A stretch of DNA of 64,000 nucleotides. It comes from Avrilella dinanensis (GTDB lineage Bacteria > Bacteroidota > Bacteroidia > Flavobacteriales > Flavobacteriaceae). A model generated the notes under the pieces. It searched no databases, was not told the origin of the DNA, and worked only from the letters and a program-made list of their open reading frames with translations. The number at the start of each line of letters is the position of its first letter. Positions within the stretch are counted from its first letter, which is position 1. The DNA lies in NCBI RefSeq assembly GCF_002807015.1, contig NZ_NIPO01000001.1, positions 821,404 to 885,403 of the forward strand, written 5' to 3'. Position numbers and translations under genes: made by a program. Of this stretch, positions 15,829-23,715 are shown one piece after another.

Positions 15829-17292
15829 ATGAAAGCCTTTGAAAACGACTTAATTATTGACGGAGACAGGATTATCAAGCATCAACCTGCTATCTCAGAC
15901 AAAGCTCTGAGACTGAATTTAAACAAAAACATTTACGGAAGTTTTTCCGAAATCGGTGCCGGACAGGAAACAGTCCGCCATTTTTTCAGAGCGGGCGGTT
16001 CGTCACGTACTATTGCCAAGGCGATGTCTGCCTATGACAAGCAATTCAGCGACGCAATTTATACTGTTGAGCCTGATGGCAGATATGTAACCGAAAACCG
16101 GCTGAGAAAAATGCTGATGCACGAATCGAGCCTGATGGAGGAGCGTTTGCACAATGATGAATTTCCGAACCGGTTGTATTTCAGCTATGCAAATACCGTT
16201 GCTACTATTGATTTTGCTAAGAAATTCAAAGGTCATGGTTGGGTCGGTATCCGTTTTCAGGTGGAACCGAAAGGCGAATACAACGAAATTATCCTGCATA
16301 TTCAGTTTAAAGAAACCGACGCACGTTTACAGCAGCACACTTTGGGCGTTTTGGGCGTGAATCTGATATACGGAGCTTTTTACAAACGTAACAATCCCAA
16401 AAGATTGATTGACAGCCTGTATGACCACATAGACAAAGACCAGATTGAGATAGACAGTATTAACTTTTCCGGTTCATGTTTTCCAGGAATAGACAATCGT
16501 TTGATGAGCATGTATCTGGTCAAAAAGGGCTTTTCTAACGCTATTGTTTTTGGCCCGAAAGGAAATAGTTTGTTACCGGCAAATATTCTTTACCGCAAAA
16601 ATTTATTACTTTTAAGAGGAAGTTTCAGACCAGTTACTTCGGTAAATATAAATATGTTAGAAAAATCACTTGAACTTTTTCTCGAATATAATAAAATTAC
16701 CAAAGAACAAACCACAGTGATGTTTGAAATTACCTTGAACAACTTGCTGATGGAAGGTGAAATCGATGAACAGGATTTTATTGACCGTGCCGAATTGCTA
16801 TGTTCTCTGGGGCATTATGTGATGATTTCTAACTTTAAAAAATATTACAAAGTAACCGAATATTGTTCTCAATATACTTCTGAAAAAATCGGTCTGGCAC
16901 TCGGAGCCAATAACCTGGAAAATATTTTTGATTCTAAATATTACCAACATCTTGGTGGCGGTGCTTTTGAAGGTCTGGGCAAATTGTTTAAAAGCAATAT
17001 TCAGCTGTATCTGTACCCGATGCTGGACAAGAACGGCAATATCGTTACTTCAAAAAACATTCAGCTGAACGATGCTGATTTACAGCCTATTGTTGAATAT
17101 TTTGTTCATAAAAAACAGATATTCGATATTACTGATTATGACCCGAAAGATTTGAACATTCACGCCCGGGAAGTCATCCAAAAGATTTACCGGAATGAGA
17201 ACGATTGGGAACAATATCTCCCGGAAAAAATTGCAAAGCTGATAAAAGAGAAAAAACTTTTTTCCACGAAGCCTGAGAAATTAGAGAATTAA
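15829..17292 (+). CDS. Conserved protein of unknown function, 487 residues
   Basis: I recognise this as a large, highly conserved Bacteroidota protein but cannot assign a function. It is soluble, with no signal peptide and no membrane helix. Striking segments are 'FSEIGAGQETVRHFFRAGG' near residue 37, 'RYVTENRLRKMLMHE' near 85, 'RLYFSYANTVATIDFAKK' near 115, 'HIQFKETDARLQQHTLGVLG' near 160 and 'GLALGANNLENIFDSKYY' near 360. The dense conserved Arg, His and Glu residues suggest an enzyme. The frame can extend upstream to 15712, but the added 39 residues look like translated A+T-rich DNA. Neighbours (MBL hydrolase, E1 dehydrogenase) do not point to a pathway. Confidence 0.82.
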   Translation: MKAFENDLIIDGDRIIKHQPAISDKALRLNLNKNIYGSFSEIGAGQETVRHFFRAGGSSRTIAKAMSAYDKQFSDAIYTVEPDGRYVTENRLRKMLMHESSLMEERLHNDEFPNRLYFSYANTVATIDFAKKFKGHGWVGIRFQVEPKGEYNEIILHIQFKETDARLQQHTLGVLGVNLIYGAFYKRNNPKRLIDSLYDHIDKDQIEIDSINFSGSCFPGIDNRLMSMYLVKKGFSNAIVFGPKGNSLLPANILYRKNLLLLRGSFRPVTSVNINMLEKSLELFLEYNKITKEQTTVMFEITLNNLLMEGEIDEQDFIDRAELLCSLGHYVMISNFKKYYKVTEYCSQYTSEKIGLALGANNLENIFDSKYYQHLGGGAFEGLGKLFKSNIQLYLYPMLDKNGNIVTSKNIQLNDADLQPIVEYFVHKKQIFDITDYDPKDLNIHAREVIQKIYRNENDWEQYLPEKIAKLIKEKKLFSTKPEKLEN

Positions 17293-17382
17293 TAACGACA
17301 AGCCCGATTTCGAAGTATTGGTTATATTTTTTTTTACCAAAATTGCTTTTTTTTTAATAATTTCGTGGGCGAAATAAAGATT

Positions 17383-19794
17383 ATGACAGACATGAGTGAA
17401 GTAAAAACCAAAGATTCGATAACATTTGACGACTTCAAAACAGAAGTAATAAACGATTATAAAACAGCTCGCATCAGTCGCGAATGCAGTTTGCTCGGAC
17501 GACGGGAAGTATTAACTGGAAAAGCAAAATTCGGTATTTTCGGCGACGGAAAAGAGGTTCCGCAACTGGCGATGGCAAAAGCTTTCAAAAACGGGGATTT
17601 CCGTTCAGGATATTACCGTGACCAAACCTTTATGATGGCTATCGGAGCAATGACTCCGCAGGAATTTTTTGCCGGATTGTACGGTCATGCCGATGCTGAG
17701 CAAGAACCGATGTCTGCCGGACGACAAATGGGCGGACATTTTGCCACACATAGTTTGGACGAAAACGGACAATGGAAAAACCTGACTGAACAAAAAAATT
17801 CCAGTGCCGATATCTCGCCTACTGCCGGGCAAATGCCGAGATTATTAGGTCTGGCACAAGCTTCTAAATATTACCGGGCAAATGCTGATGCCGACAAAAA
17901 CAACCAGTTTTCAAACGAAGGAAATGAAGTTGCTTGGGGAACAATCGGTAATGCCTCTACATCTGAAGGATTGTTTTTCGAAACTATCAACGCGGCTGGT
18001 GTTTTACAAGTACCAATGGTAATGAGTGTTTGGGACGATATGTATGGAATTTCCGTTCATGCCCGGCATCAAACCACTAAGGAAAATATATCAGAAATAT
18101 TAAAAGGTTTTCAAAGAGAAAACGATACCAACGGTTACGAAATTCTTACCGTAAATGGCTGGGATTACCCTTCCTTGGTAGAAACTTATCAGAAAGCCGG
18201 ACAAATCGCAAGAGAAAATCACATTCCGGTGCTGATTCACGTACAGGAACTTACACAACCTCAGGGACATTCCACTTCCGGTTCGCACGAAAGATATAAA
18301 ACCAAAGAAAGACTGGCTTGGGAAACAGAATATGACTGTATAGAAAAAATGCGTGAATGGCTGATTGCCAACAATATGGCAACTGATGAAGAATTACAGC
18401 AACTCGACGAGGAAGCTAAAAAAATCGTTCGTGAAAGCAAACGTACTGCCTGGGAGGCTTACCTTAATCCTATCAAAGAAGAACGTGAAGAATTAATCAC
18501 TATTTTAAACAAAATTGGGGCAAGCTCATCAAATCCGGATAAAATCGCTCAAATGGTTAAAGATTTGTCTGCAATCAAAGAGCCTATCCGAAAAGATATT
18601 TTGTCCACAGCAAGGATTGCCAAAAGATATTTTGTTCAACAAAATGGTAATCAGGAACTGAACCAATGGATTGAACAATACTTTAGCAAAGTTCAGCCAA
18701 AATACAGCAGTCATTTGATGTCTGAATCGAATCAGAAAGCTACTTTGGCTGAGGAAATTCAACCGCAATATGACGATAATTCGACCGAAGTAGATGCAAG
18801 GATTGTACTGAGAGATAACTTTGACCACATTTTTGCCACTTATCCGGAAACGTTAATTTTCGGAGAAGATTCCGGACATATCGGAGATGTAAACCAAGGT
18901 TTGGAAGGTTTGCAGGAAAAATACGGAGAATTGCGTGTGTCTGATACCGGTATTCGGGAGGCGACTATTTTGGGTCAAGGAATTGGTATGGCAATGAGAG
19001 GTTTAAGACCAATCGCTGAAATCCAATATCTGGATTATTTGTTGTATGCCATTCAGATTATGAGTGACGATTTGGCAACATTGGAATACAGAACAGCCGG
19101 TCGTCAGAAAGCACCATTGATTGTACGTACACGCGGACACCGATTGGAAGGAATCTGGCATTCAGGTTCGCCAATGGGTATGATTATTAATGCCATTCGA
19201 GGTATGCACGTATTGGTACCGAGAAACATGACCAAAGCTGCTGGTTTCTATAATACTTTGCTCAAATCAGATGAACCGGCATTGATTGTTGAATGCCTGA
19301 ATGGTTACCGATTAAAAGAAAAAATGCCTACTAATTTAGGTGAGTTTACTACAGCTATCGGAGTGGTTGAAACGATTAAAGAAGGTAGCGATATTACTAT
19401 CGTTTCTTATGGTTCAACATTGCGAATCGTTGAACAAGCTGCGAAGGAATTGGCAGAAGTAAATATCAATGTAGAAATTATTGACGCTCAATCATTGTTG
19501 CCGTTTGACCTTAATCACGATTGTGTGAAATCTTTACAAAAAACCAATCGTTTATTGGTCGTTGATGAAGATGTTCCGGGCGGAGCATCGGCGTATATTC
19601 TGCAACATATTGTAGAAAATCAAGGAGGATATAAATATCTAGACAGTCAACCACAAACACTTACTGCAAAAGCTCATAGACCGGCTTACGGGACAGACGG
19701 AGATTATTTCTCCAAACCGTCTGAAGAAGATGTGTTTGAAAAGGTTTATGCAATTATGCACGAAAGTAATCCGGGTAAATATCCGGCTTTGTAA
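17383..19794 (+). CDS. 2-oxoacid dehydrogenase E1, fused alpha and beta subunits
   Basis: Thiamine-diphosphate enzyme of 803 residues that decarboxylates a 2-oxoacid (pyruvate or branched-chain type) and passes the acyl group to E2. The alpha half (about 1-440) has the cofactor region 'WGTIGNASTSEGLFFETIN' and 'VWDDMYGISVHARHQTTKEN', where the common GDG...NN is changed to GNA...DD. The beta half (about 465-800) has 'RVSDTGIREATILGQGIG', 'EIQYLDYLLYAIQ' and 'VDEDVPGGASAYI'. Alpha-beta fusion is common in flavobacteria. No E2 or E3 gene adjoins. The ATG at 17383 is preferred over a GTG at 17365, which overlaps a likely promoter element (TAATTTCG); ATG 17392 is also possible. Confidence 0.9.
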   Translation: MTDMSEVKTKDSITFDDFKTEVINDYKTARISRECSLLGRREVLTGKAKFGIFGDGKEVPQLAMAKAFKNGDFRSGYYRDQTFMMAIGAMTPQEFFAGLYGHADAEQEPMSAGRQMGGHFATHSLDENGQWKNLTEQKNSSADISPTAGQMPRLLGLAQASKYYRANADADKNNQFSNEGNEVAWGTIGNASTSEGLFFETINAAGVLQVPMVMSVWDDMYGISVHARHQTTKENISEILKGFQRENDTNGYEILTVNGWDYPSLVETYQKAGQIARENHIPVLIHVQELTQPQGHSTSGSHERYKTKERLAWETEYDCIEKMREWLIANNMATDEELQQLDEEAKKIVRESKRTAWEAYLNPIKEEREELITILNKIGASSSNPDKIAQMVKDLSAIKEPIRKDILSTARIAKRYFVQQNGNQELNQWIEQYFSKVQPKYSSHLMSESNQKATLAEEIQPQYDDNSTEVDARIVLRDNFDHIFATYPETLIFGEDSGHIGDVNQGLEGLQEKYGELRVSDTGIREATILGQGIGMAMRGLRPIAEIQYLDYLLYAIQIMSDDLATLEYRTAGRQKAPLIVRTRGHRLEGIWHSGSPMGMIINAIRGMHVLVPRNMTKAAGFYNTLLKSDEPALIVECLNGYRLKEKMPTNLGEFTTAIGVVETIKEGSDITIVSYGSTLRIVEQAAKELAEVNINVEIIDAQSLLPFDLNHDCVKSLQKTNRLLVVDEDVPGGASAYILQHIVENQGGYKYLDSQPQTLTAKAHRPAYGTDGDYFSKPSEEDVFEKVYAIMHESNPGKYPAL

Positions 19795-19812
19795 AAAGCT
19801 GGTTACTTATAC

Positions 19813-19850
19813 AAAAAAAGCATTGTAAAAATTTTTACAATGCTTTTTTG
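19813..19850 (+). terminator. Terminator of the E1 gene
   Basis: AAAAAGCATTGTAAAAA and its inverse TTTTTACAATGCTTTTT form a long stem with a minimal loop, ending in T, 18 bases after the E1 stop codon. Confidence 0.9.
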
Positions 19851-19870
19851 ATTTTAAAATTTGTTCATAG

Positions 19871-19903
19871 AAAAACCGCCTAACGAAAAATCATTAGACG
19901 GTT
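19871..19903 (-). terminator. Terminator of the RNase G gene
   Basis: On the minus strand AACCGTCTAA pairs with TTAGGCGGTT (one G-T pair) around a 10-base loop, followed by TTTTTC. It lies 8 bases past the rng stop. Confidence 0.82.
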
Positions 19904-19911
19904 AAAACATA

Positions 19912-21456
19912 TTAATTGATTCGATTTCCTTCCTGGTCAAAGAAGTGATATTCTAAATAAGTATAGGCATCTCTCGAGATAATTTTAACCCATCGTTTGT
20001 ATTTGAACAGCCATTTGAACCTCACAGACGGAAATCCTTTTGTTAAAAATGCCGCTACAAACGGGTGGGCGTTTAAAACCACTTTTTTCTTTGTTTTGAT
20101 AATGTTTTCAAGGTCAGCTGTTATTTTATCAACGACAACAATCGGAGCCTCGATTTCCCCATTTTCATTATTGGGGTCTTCTTCTCTTGTTTTAATTGAT
20201 ATTTCAGGTCTGACTCTTTGTCTAGTAATTTGTATCAAGCCAAATTTACTAGGGGGCAAGATTTTGTGTTTAGCTTTGTCGTCACTCATTTCTTCTTTCA
20301 GAAAGTCGAACAGCTGTTTGCGATGTTCGGCATTACGCATATCTATAAAATCGACAACGATAATTCCGCCCATATCTCTCAGTCGCAGCTGCCTTGCTAC
20401 TTCTGCGGCAGCAATCATATTGACTTCGAGGGCTGTGTCTTCCTGTGATGTTGCTTTGTTTGAACGATTTCCGCTATTGACATCTATCACATGGAGGGCT
20501 TCGGTATGTTCGATAACCAAATAGGCTCCTTTGCTCATAGATACTGTTTTTCCAAAAGAAGTTTTAATCTGCCTCTCGATATTGAATTTTTCAAATAGCG
20601 GCAGACTCTTATTATTATAGAGCTTCACAATGGAAGATTTTGAAGGGGCTATCTCTTGCAAATAATCCTTCGTTTCGTCATACAGGTCTTTGTCATCTAT
20701 GTAAATTCCTGTAAAACGGTCATCAAATAAATCTCTTAATATGCTTGAAGTTTTGCCAACTTCGCCCAAAACTTTTGATGGGTGTTGTGCCTTGCTTAGT
20801 CTTTTGCACATGGTTAACCATCGGTTAAACAGTTGCTCTAAGTCTTTTTCTAATTCGGATACTTGTTTGCCTTCTGCAACGGTTCGTACAATCACGCCAA
20901 AACCTTCTGGCTTAATGGCTTGTACTAATTTTTTTAGTCTTGCTTTTTCGTCTTTTGAACGAATTTTCTGAGAAATGGAAATGCGGTCAGAGAACGGAAC
21001 CAAAACCACATATCTGCCGGCTATCGACAGCTCGGAACTCATACGAGGCCCTTTGGTAGAAATTGGTTCTTTAACGACTTGTACCAAAACAGACTGATTG
21101 GCACTCAACACATCTGTAATTGAGCCTCCTTTGTCTATCTGTGGTTCAAATTTGAAGTTTTTAAGGGAATAGTCTTTTGTTTTCCCGGTGGTTATTCCTT
21201 TGATGAATTTCATCAGTGATTTCAGGTTAGCCCCCAAATCGTGATAATGCAAAAAGCCGTCTTTTTCGTGACCGGCATTGATGAAAGCCGCATTCAGCCC
21301 CTGAACAGGTTTTCTGATTTTTGCAATAAAAATATCCCCGACTTCAAAACTTTTTGTATCAATGTTTTCTCTGTGCAGTTCTACTAATTTCCCGTCTTTT
21401 AGTAAGGCAAAATCTACTGTATCTGAACCAGACCTTATAATTAACTCTTTGTTCAC
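19912..21456 (-). CDS. rng: Ribonuclease G/E family endoribonuclease
   Basis: Single-strand-specific endoribonuclease of 514 residues acting in 16S rRNA 5' processing and mRNA decay. An S1 domain lies in the N-terminal 125 residues ('VGDIFIAKIRKPVQGLNAAFI'), followed by the RNase H-like and DNase I-like catalytic core. The Mg-binding aspartates are in 'LHVIDVNSG' (about residue 325) and 'GGIIVVDFIDMRN' (about 365). After 'ITRQRVRPEIS' the CPxC zinc-link present in E. coli RNase G and E is missing, replaced by an acidic stretch. The long C-terminal scaffold of RNase E is also absent. It ends at its own terminator. Confidence 0.92.
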   Translation of the reverse strand: MNKELIIRSGSDTVDFALLKDGKLVELHRENIDTKSFEVGDIFIAKIRKPVQGLNAAFINAGHEKDGFLHYHDLGANLKSLMKFIKGITTGKTKDYSLKNFKFEPQIDKGGSITDVLSANQSVLVQVVKEPISTKGPRMSSELSIAGRYVVLVPFSDRISISQKIRSKDEKARLKKLVQAIKPEGFGVIVRTVAEGKQVSELEKDLEQLFNRWLTMCKRLSKAQHPSKVLGEVGKTSSILRDLFDDRFTGIYIDDKDLYDETKDYLQEIAPSKSSIVKLYNNKSLPLFEKFNIERQIKTSFGKTVSMSKGAYLVIEHTEALHVIDVNSGNRSNKATSQEDTALEVNMIAAAEVARQLRLRDMGGIIVVDFIDMRNAEHRKQLFDFLKEEMSDDKAKHKILPPSKFGLIQITRQRVRPEISIKTREEDPNNENGEIEAPIVVVDKITADLENIIKTKKKVVLNAHPFVAAFLTKGFPSVRFKWLFKYKRWVKIISRDAYTYLEYHFFDQEGNRIN

Positions 21457-21605
21457 ACTGTAAATTTTTTTCCTTTACACATATCAGCATATGGCAAAGG
21501 GATTAAACAACTAAATTACAGGTATATATTAATTTTACCCGAACGTTTGATAAATCAAACTTATTTCAAAGAACTTTATAAAAAAGTTGAAAAAGTAGTA
21601 TTAAA

Positions 21606-21698
21606 CTACTTTTTCTTCTTATGACGGTTAGCTCTCGCTCTTTTTTTACGTTTATGCGTAGCTACCTTATGTCTTTTTCTTTTTTTACCACTTGGCAT
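21606..21698 (-). CDS. 30-residue highly basic protein, probable Bacteroidota ribosome-associated peptide
   Basis: A short frame on the minus strand reads ATG CCA AGT GGT AAA ... AAG TAG and encodes 30 residues: MPSGKKRKRHKVATHKRKKR followed by ARANRHKKKK. Twenty of the 30 are Lys, Arg or His. It lies 29 bases after the HU gene and is probably co-transcribed. I recall nearly identical short peptides across Bacteroidota, and a small Bacteroidota-specific 50S protein (bL38) has been described in Flavobacterium johnsoniae ribosomes; whether this is that protein is inference. It is too short for usual gene-length cut-offs. Confidence 0.82.
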   Translation of the reverse strand: MPSGKKRKRHKVATHKRKKRARANRHKKKK

Positions 21699-21727
21699 AG
21701 GTCTAAATTTTTATGTTAATAATTCGT

Positions 21728-22018
21728 TTATTTTACTTTATTTTTTGTCTTTACAGACTCAACGAATACTTTAGCCGGTTTAAAAGCCGGAATGTTGTGA
21801 GCCGGTATTTTGATAGTTGTGTTTTTGGAAATATTTCTCCCTGTTTTTTCTGCACGTGTTTTCACGATAAAACTTCCGAAACCTCTAAGGTAAACATTCT
21901 CGCCTGTTTCCAACGAAGTTTTTACTTCGTCCATAAAAGTTTCTACTGCCGCTTGCACGTCTCCTTTTGGAAGCCCCAATTTGTCTGAAATTTTGGCTAC
22001 GATATCTGCTTTAGTCAT
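21728..22018 (-). CDS. hup: HU-family DNA-binding protein
   Basis: Histone-like protein of 96 residues that bends and compacts DNA as a dimer. It begins 'MTKADIVAKISDKLGLPKGD', has the dimer core 'VQAAVETFMDEVKTSLETGE', 'VYLRGFGSFIVKTRAEKTGRN' leading into the beta arm, and the arm tip near 'IKIPAHNIPAFKPAKVF' (NIPAFKPAK corresponds to the HU signature). A C-terminal Lys-rich tail is present. Its promoter is well defined (22072-22103), giving a leader of about 47 bases. The 30-residue basic gene follows it. Confidence 0.95.
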   Translation of the reverse strand: MTKADIVAKISDKLGLPKGDVQAAVETFMDEVKTSLETGENVYLRGFGSFIVKTRAEKTGRNISKNTTIKIPAHNIPAFKPAKVFVESVKTKNKVK

Positions 22019-22071
22019 CTTAATTGTATATTTATTAATTTTAATTTAACTTGTAGTTTCAAAGCGAGTGC

Positions 22072-22103
22072 AAATATATTAATTTAAATTCTAAAAAATC
22101 AAC
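22072..22103 (-). promoter_or_regulatory. Promoter of the HU gene
   Basis: On the minus strand TTG (22103-22101), a 21-base spacer and TATATTTG (22079-22072) match the flavobacterial TTG-N17-23-TAnnTTTG consensus at every conserved position. Confidence 0.75.
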
Positions 22104-22137
22104 TCATTAAGGCTATTTTTATATCAAAATTAAATTT

Positions 22138-22145
22138 TACCTTCG
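22138..22145 (+). promoter_or_regulatory. Candidate -7 element (TACCTTCG) of the mutY operon
   Basis: TACCTTCG differs from TAnnTTTG by one base and lies 18 bases before the mutY ATG. Similar TAnnTTCG sequences lie upstream of the genes at 15829 (TATCTTCG at 15768) and 17383 (TAATTTCG at 17358). Confidence 0.45.
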
Positions 22146-22163
22146 TGCCTGCAAATAAACATC

Positions 22164-23210
22164 ATGGTCAACTTCAGTCAGAAACTCTTAAAATGGTACA
22201 ATATCAATCAGCGGAATCTTCCGTGGCGAGCTACCGATAATGCCTATAAAATCTGGCTTTCTGAGATAATTCTGCAACAAACCAGAGTACAGCAGGGAAT
22301 GCCTTATTACGAAAGATTTATCAGCGAATTTCATACCATATATGATTTGGCACAAGCCTCTGAAGATGAAGTATTGAAACTGTGGGAAGGTTTGGGATAT
22401 TATTCCAGAGCGAGGAATATGCACTTTACCGCCCGGTATATTGTTACTGAACTCGGCGGAAATTTTCCGGATAACTATTCAGATTTATTACAATTAAAAG
22501 GTGTCGGTAATTATACTGCCGCTGCGATTGCTTCGTTTGCTTTCAAAGAACCGGTGGCTGCGGTGGACGGCAATGTGTATCGGGTTTTGTCGAGAATTTT
22601 CGGGATTAAAGATGATATTTCGACCAATCAGGCCAAAAAGATATTTCAGTCATTAGCCAATGAGCTGATTCCGGACAAAAATCCTGATGTTTTTAACCAG
22701 GCAATGATGGATTTTGGTTCGATGGTATGTAAGCCCAAACAACCATTATGTCAGGAATGTTTTATACAGGAAGAATGTTTTGCTTACCGCAATAATGAAA
22801 TCCAAAACCTGCCTGTAAAATCAAAGAAAGTAAAAGTAAAAAAACGTTTTTTCCATTTTCTCTTGTTGGAAGACGTCAAAAAAAATATTATTATTGAACA
22901 GCGTTCATCTGATGATATCTGGAAAAATCTTTATCAGTTTCCGATAATCGAAACCGATAATGAAGCAATGGAAACAACAATTCAATCTCAATTTGAAGAA
23001 ATATTTTACAATCAAAAACTTATTGATTTTCAAGAATTAACAGATTATTCCATAAAGCACCAACTTACGCACCAGCAGTTGCACATTCGTTTTTTTAAAT
23101 CACAAATTAATCATCGTGCAGCAAATGCAATTGTTCCGGAAGATGTGCAAAAATATGCCTTCCCTGTACCACTGAAGAAATTTTTGGAAAAATACTATCA
23201 TCAATCCTAA
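22164..23210 (+). CDS. mutY: A/G-specific adenine glycosylase MutY
   Basis: DNA repair glycosylase of 348 residues that removes adenine mispaired with 8-oxoguanine. The catalytic residues are E34 (in WLSEIILQQT) and D135 (in AAVDGNVYRV), with the helix-hairpin-helix 'LKGVGNYTAAAIASFA' at 111-126. The 4Fe-4S cluster cysteines C189, C196, C199 and C205 have the C-x6-C-x2-C-x5-C spacing. The C-terminal NUDIX-like 8-oxoG recognition domain (about 225-348) is present. It diverges from HU and heads a run with ssb, gldE and gldD, the same order I recall from Flavobacterium. Confidence 0.95.
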   Translation: MVNFSQKLLKWYNINQRNLPWRATDNAYKIWLSEIILQQTRVQQGMPYYERFISEFHTIYDLAQASEDEVLKLWEGLGYYSRARNMHFTARYIVTELGGNFPDNYSDLLQLKGVGNYTAAAIASFAFKEPVAAVDGNVYRVLSRIFGIKDDISTNQAKKIFQSLANELIPDKNPDVFNQAMMDFGSMVCKPKQPLCQECFIQEECFAYRNNEIQNLPVKSKKVKVKKRFFHFLLLEDVKKNIIIEQRSSDDIWKNLYQFPIIETDNEAMETTIQSQFEEIFYNQKLIDFQELTDYSIKHQLTHQQLHIRFFKSQINHRAANAIVPEDVQKYAFPVPLKKFLEKYYHQS

Positions 23211-23246
23211 AGTTTTTTCTATATTTGGTTTACAATTTTAATGTAT

Positions 23247-23687
23247 ATGTTAGGAACCTTAAACAAAGTTATACTCATAGGTCATTTGGGCGATGATGTG
23301 AAAATGCACTATTTTGAAGGCGGAAACTGCATCGGTCGGTTTTCTATTGCCACCAATGAAACCTATATCAACAAAACAACCAACGAAAAAATAACCTCTA
23401 CCGAATGGCACAATATCGTTGTGCGGAACAAAGCCGCCGAGCTTTGTGAAAAATATTTGTCAAAAGGCGATAAAATATATATTGAAGGAAAAATCAGAAC
23501 CCGCCATTGGCAAACAGAAGACGGCACTGTCAAACATACCAACGAAATTCAGGCTACTGAGTTCATCTTTTTGTCTTTGAAAAAAGACAACAGCCAAACT
23601 GAAAAACGCCATAGTGTGGACGACGACGATGATTTTGATATTCCGAGAACAAAAGATATCGACAGTAATAACGACATTCCTTTTTAA
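23247..23687 (+). CDS. ssb: Single-stranded DNA-binding protein
   Basis: SSB of 146 residues. The OB fold spans about 1-108 ('GTLNKVILIGHLGDDVKMHY', 'EWHNIVVRNKAAELCEKYL', 'GDKIYIEGKIRTRHWQ'). A disordered acidic linker (DDDDDFDIP) leads to the C-terminal tip DIPF, the docking motif for repair and replication partners. ATG 23247 is preferred because family members begin M-x-G-T-L-N-K; an ATG two codons upstream (23241) is also possible. It lies between mutY and gldE. Confidence 0.93.
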   Translation: MLGTLNKVILIGHLGDDVKMHYFEGGNCIGRFSIATNETYINKTTNEKITSTEWHNIVVRNKAAELCEKYLSKGDKIYIEGKIRTRHWQTEDGTVKHTNEIQATEFIFLSLKKDNSQTEKRHSVDDDDDFDIPRTKDIDSNNDIPF

Positions 23688-23715
23688 ATTAACGTAAACT
23701 AAAATTTGCAATAAC

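Noticed and set aside
19997..20524. 175-residue plus-strand frame opposite rng
   Set aside because: It lies wholly antisense to the clear RNase G gene; Leu/Ser-rich translation is typical of a shadow frame.
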